DNA of 64,000 nucleotides from NCBI RefSeq assembly GCF_021390175.1, contig NZ_CP090004.1, forward strand, positions 1,178,001 to 1,242,000, read 5' to 3'. Positions within the stretch are counted from its first letter, which is position 1. Every line of letters starts with the position of its first letter. Shown piece by piece: positions 63,141 through 64,000 of this stretch. The notes beneath the pieces were generated by a model. It was not told where the DNA came from and ran no database searches. It was given only the letters and a program-made list of their open reading frames with translations. Origin of the DNA: Flagellimonas sp. HMM57. GTDB lineage: Bacteria > Bacteroidota > Bacteroidia > Flavobacteriales > Flavobacteriaceae. The position numbers and the translations under genes were made by a program.

Positions 63141-63806
63141 ATGCATCTATTAACCATTATATGGACATTGACCTGTGCCGCCATAATTGTAGGATACCCG
63201 ATTTATCTCTATCGAAAATCTTTATCGTTGATGGCTTTCAATAAAAAGAAGAACACCGTAGCTATGGCCTCAAGTACTGTTGAATTAGTATCATTTGATT
63301 TAAAAAACCAATCTCCTGGATGGTCTTTTAAGTTAGATGTACCTCAAATTACAGAGGAAGTCCTTTATAACAATCCTATTCTTTTTTATCTAGAATCCAA
63401 TGACACTTGCCTTAAACTGCCTTTGAACAATGCCATTTTAGGTTATTCTGCATTTGTCTATAAAAATACCGGGAAAGTCTATGTAACTTTTAAATCCCTA
63501 GCAGATGGGGTGTCCAACTTTTATGTGCCAGCGTGGCATCTGCATAAATTGAAGATTTTAATCATAAAATCTCGGGATAAAAGAATTTATGGGGATTGGG
63601 GGGCCAAACCAGACAAGTCCGAAATTTTCAAAGGATTAAAAAAAGCAGGAATCAATATAAATGATTACGAAGAAACTTTAGGTTATTTCAGCAATATAGC
63701 TGCTATAGAATTTAAGGGTCATTTTTCAAATACCACCAATAGAAAACGCACTAACAGCTTGCCCTCCATACAAACACGCACCCAAAAACTGTCTTCTACA
63801 GGATAA
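63141..63806 (+). CDS. Hypothetical membrane-anchored protein, 221 residues
   Basis: An N-terminal hydrophobic helix (LLTIIWTLTCAAIIVGYPIYLY) is followed by a soluble part containing ILFYLESNDTCLKLPLNN, KVYVTFKSLADGVSNFYVP and WHLHKLKILIIKSRDKRIYG. The last 30 residues are basic and Ser/Thr-rich. There is no catalytic motif and no family I recognise. It follows a long AT-rich leader and has no same-operon partner visible. Confidence 0.6.
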   Translation: MHLLTIIWTLTCAAIIVGYPIYLYRKSLSLMAFNKKKNTVAMASSTVELVSFDLKNQSPGWSFKLDVPQITEEVLYNNPILFYLESNDTCLKLPLNNAILGYSAFVYKNTGKVYVTFKSLADGVSNFYVPAWHLHKLKILIIKSRDKRIYGDWGAKPDKSEIFKGLKKAGININDYEETLGYFSNIAAIEFKGHFSNTTNRKRTNSLPSIQTRTQKLSSTG

Positions 63807-63962
63807 TCATAAAATATAGTACACTAAGATCAATTGGTCTATTGCGTTTAAACTGATTCTATTTTTCTATTGTAAAAATACTGTCTTCTGTCCCTTCTTG
63901 GAGTGTTGCAGACAAATTTTGAAGGTTAATTTCATAAACTCAAAACAGCTATTTTCTCAACC

Positions 63963-64000
63963 ATGAATTCAAAAGCCCCATCGGTCAATTCATATGGGCA
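63963..64000 (+). CDS. Possible start of another gene at the right edge
   Basis: An ATG at 63963 opens MNSKAPSVNSYG up to the window end. It resembles the stopped nine-codon frame MNSFTPSIN at 47131, upstream of the adhesin. Too little is visible to assign a product, and it may be chance. Confidence 0.25.
   Translation, partial: MNSKAPSVNSYG

Overview
The window looks like chromosome from a marine or environmental Flavobacteriaceae (Bacteroidota). Supporting signs are an AT-rich background, SusC/SusD pairs, hybrid two-component and FecI/FecR regulation, several lipoprotein glycan hydrolases, and a giant gliding-type adhesin with a type IX secretion C-terminus followed by a PorP/SprF partner. 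I saw no tRNA or rRNA genes, CRISPR array or intact insertion sequence.

Layout. (1) 1-9464 is part of a xylan-type locus. It has a divergent hybrid two-component sensor (cut by the left edge), a two-module surface lipoprotein, a GH10 xylanase and a GH3 enzyme with a PA14 insert. (2) 9995-12306 holds galactokinase and a LacI-type regulator. (3) 12558-21121 is an ECF sigma/FecR-controlled SusCD locus. Its only enzymes are two glycerophosphodiester phosphodiesterases, and the SusC carries the N-terminal STN signalling domain. (4) 21311-24283 holds a siroheme-pathway dehydrogenase, a small conserved protein, an orphan lipoprotein and a TauE/SafE exporter. (5) 24280-28526 (minus) is a compact cassette: carbamoyltransferase, SxtJ-like membrane protein, a 49-residue DUF5989/SxtK-like protein and an SGNH hydrolase with TPR-like repeats. 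(6) 28572-46422 (minus) is a full polysaccharide utilisation locus: SusC, SusD, two GH144 (endo-beta-1,2-glucanase family) lipoproteins, a GH43-CBM32-Fn3 enzyme, GH3, an alpha/beta hydrolase, a sulfatase and an EEP-family hydrolase. Upstream is its own Y_Y_Y/LuxR-type membrane regulator. (7) 47275-62239 encodes a 4320-residue SprB-like adhesin, a PorP/SprF protein and a dienelactone-hydrolase-like lipoprotein. The adhesin contains 28 apparently perfect 243-bp repeats. (8) 62240-64000 holds two unrecognised genes and possibly the first codons of another.

How the genes may work together. Locus 6 has the parts to bind, cut and import a beta-1,2-glucan: GH144 makes sophoro-oligosaccharides and GH3 releases glucose. 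Its esterase, sulfatase and EEP enzyme suggest that the glucan is decorated. Locus 3 would remove and import glycerophosphodiester-type material. An inference worth testing is that the two loci together process substituted beta-1,2-glucans, such as phosphoglycerol-bearing osmoregulated periplasmic glucans of Proteobacteria. The other striking object is the homogenised repeat array in the adhesin, which is much richer in G+C than the rest of the window.
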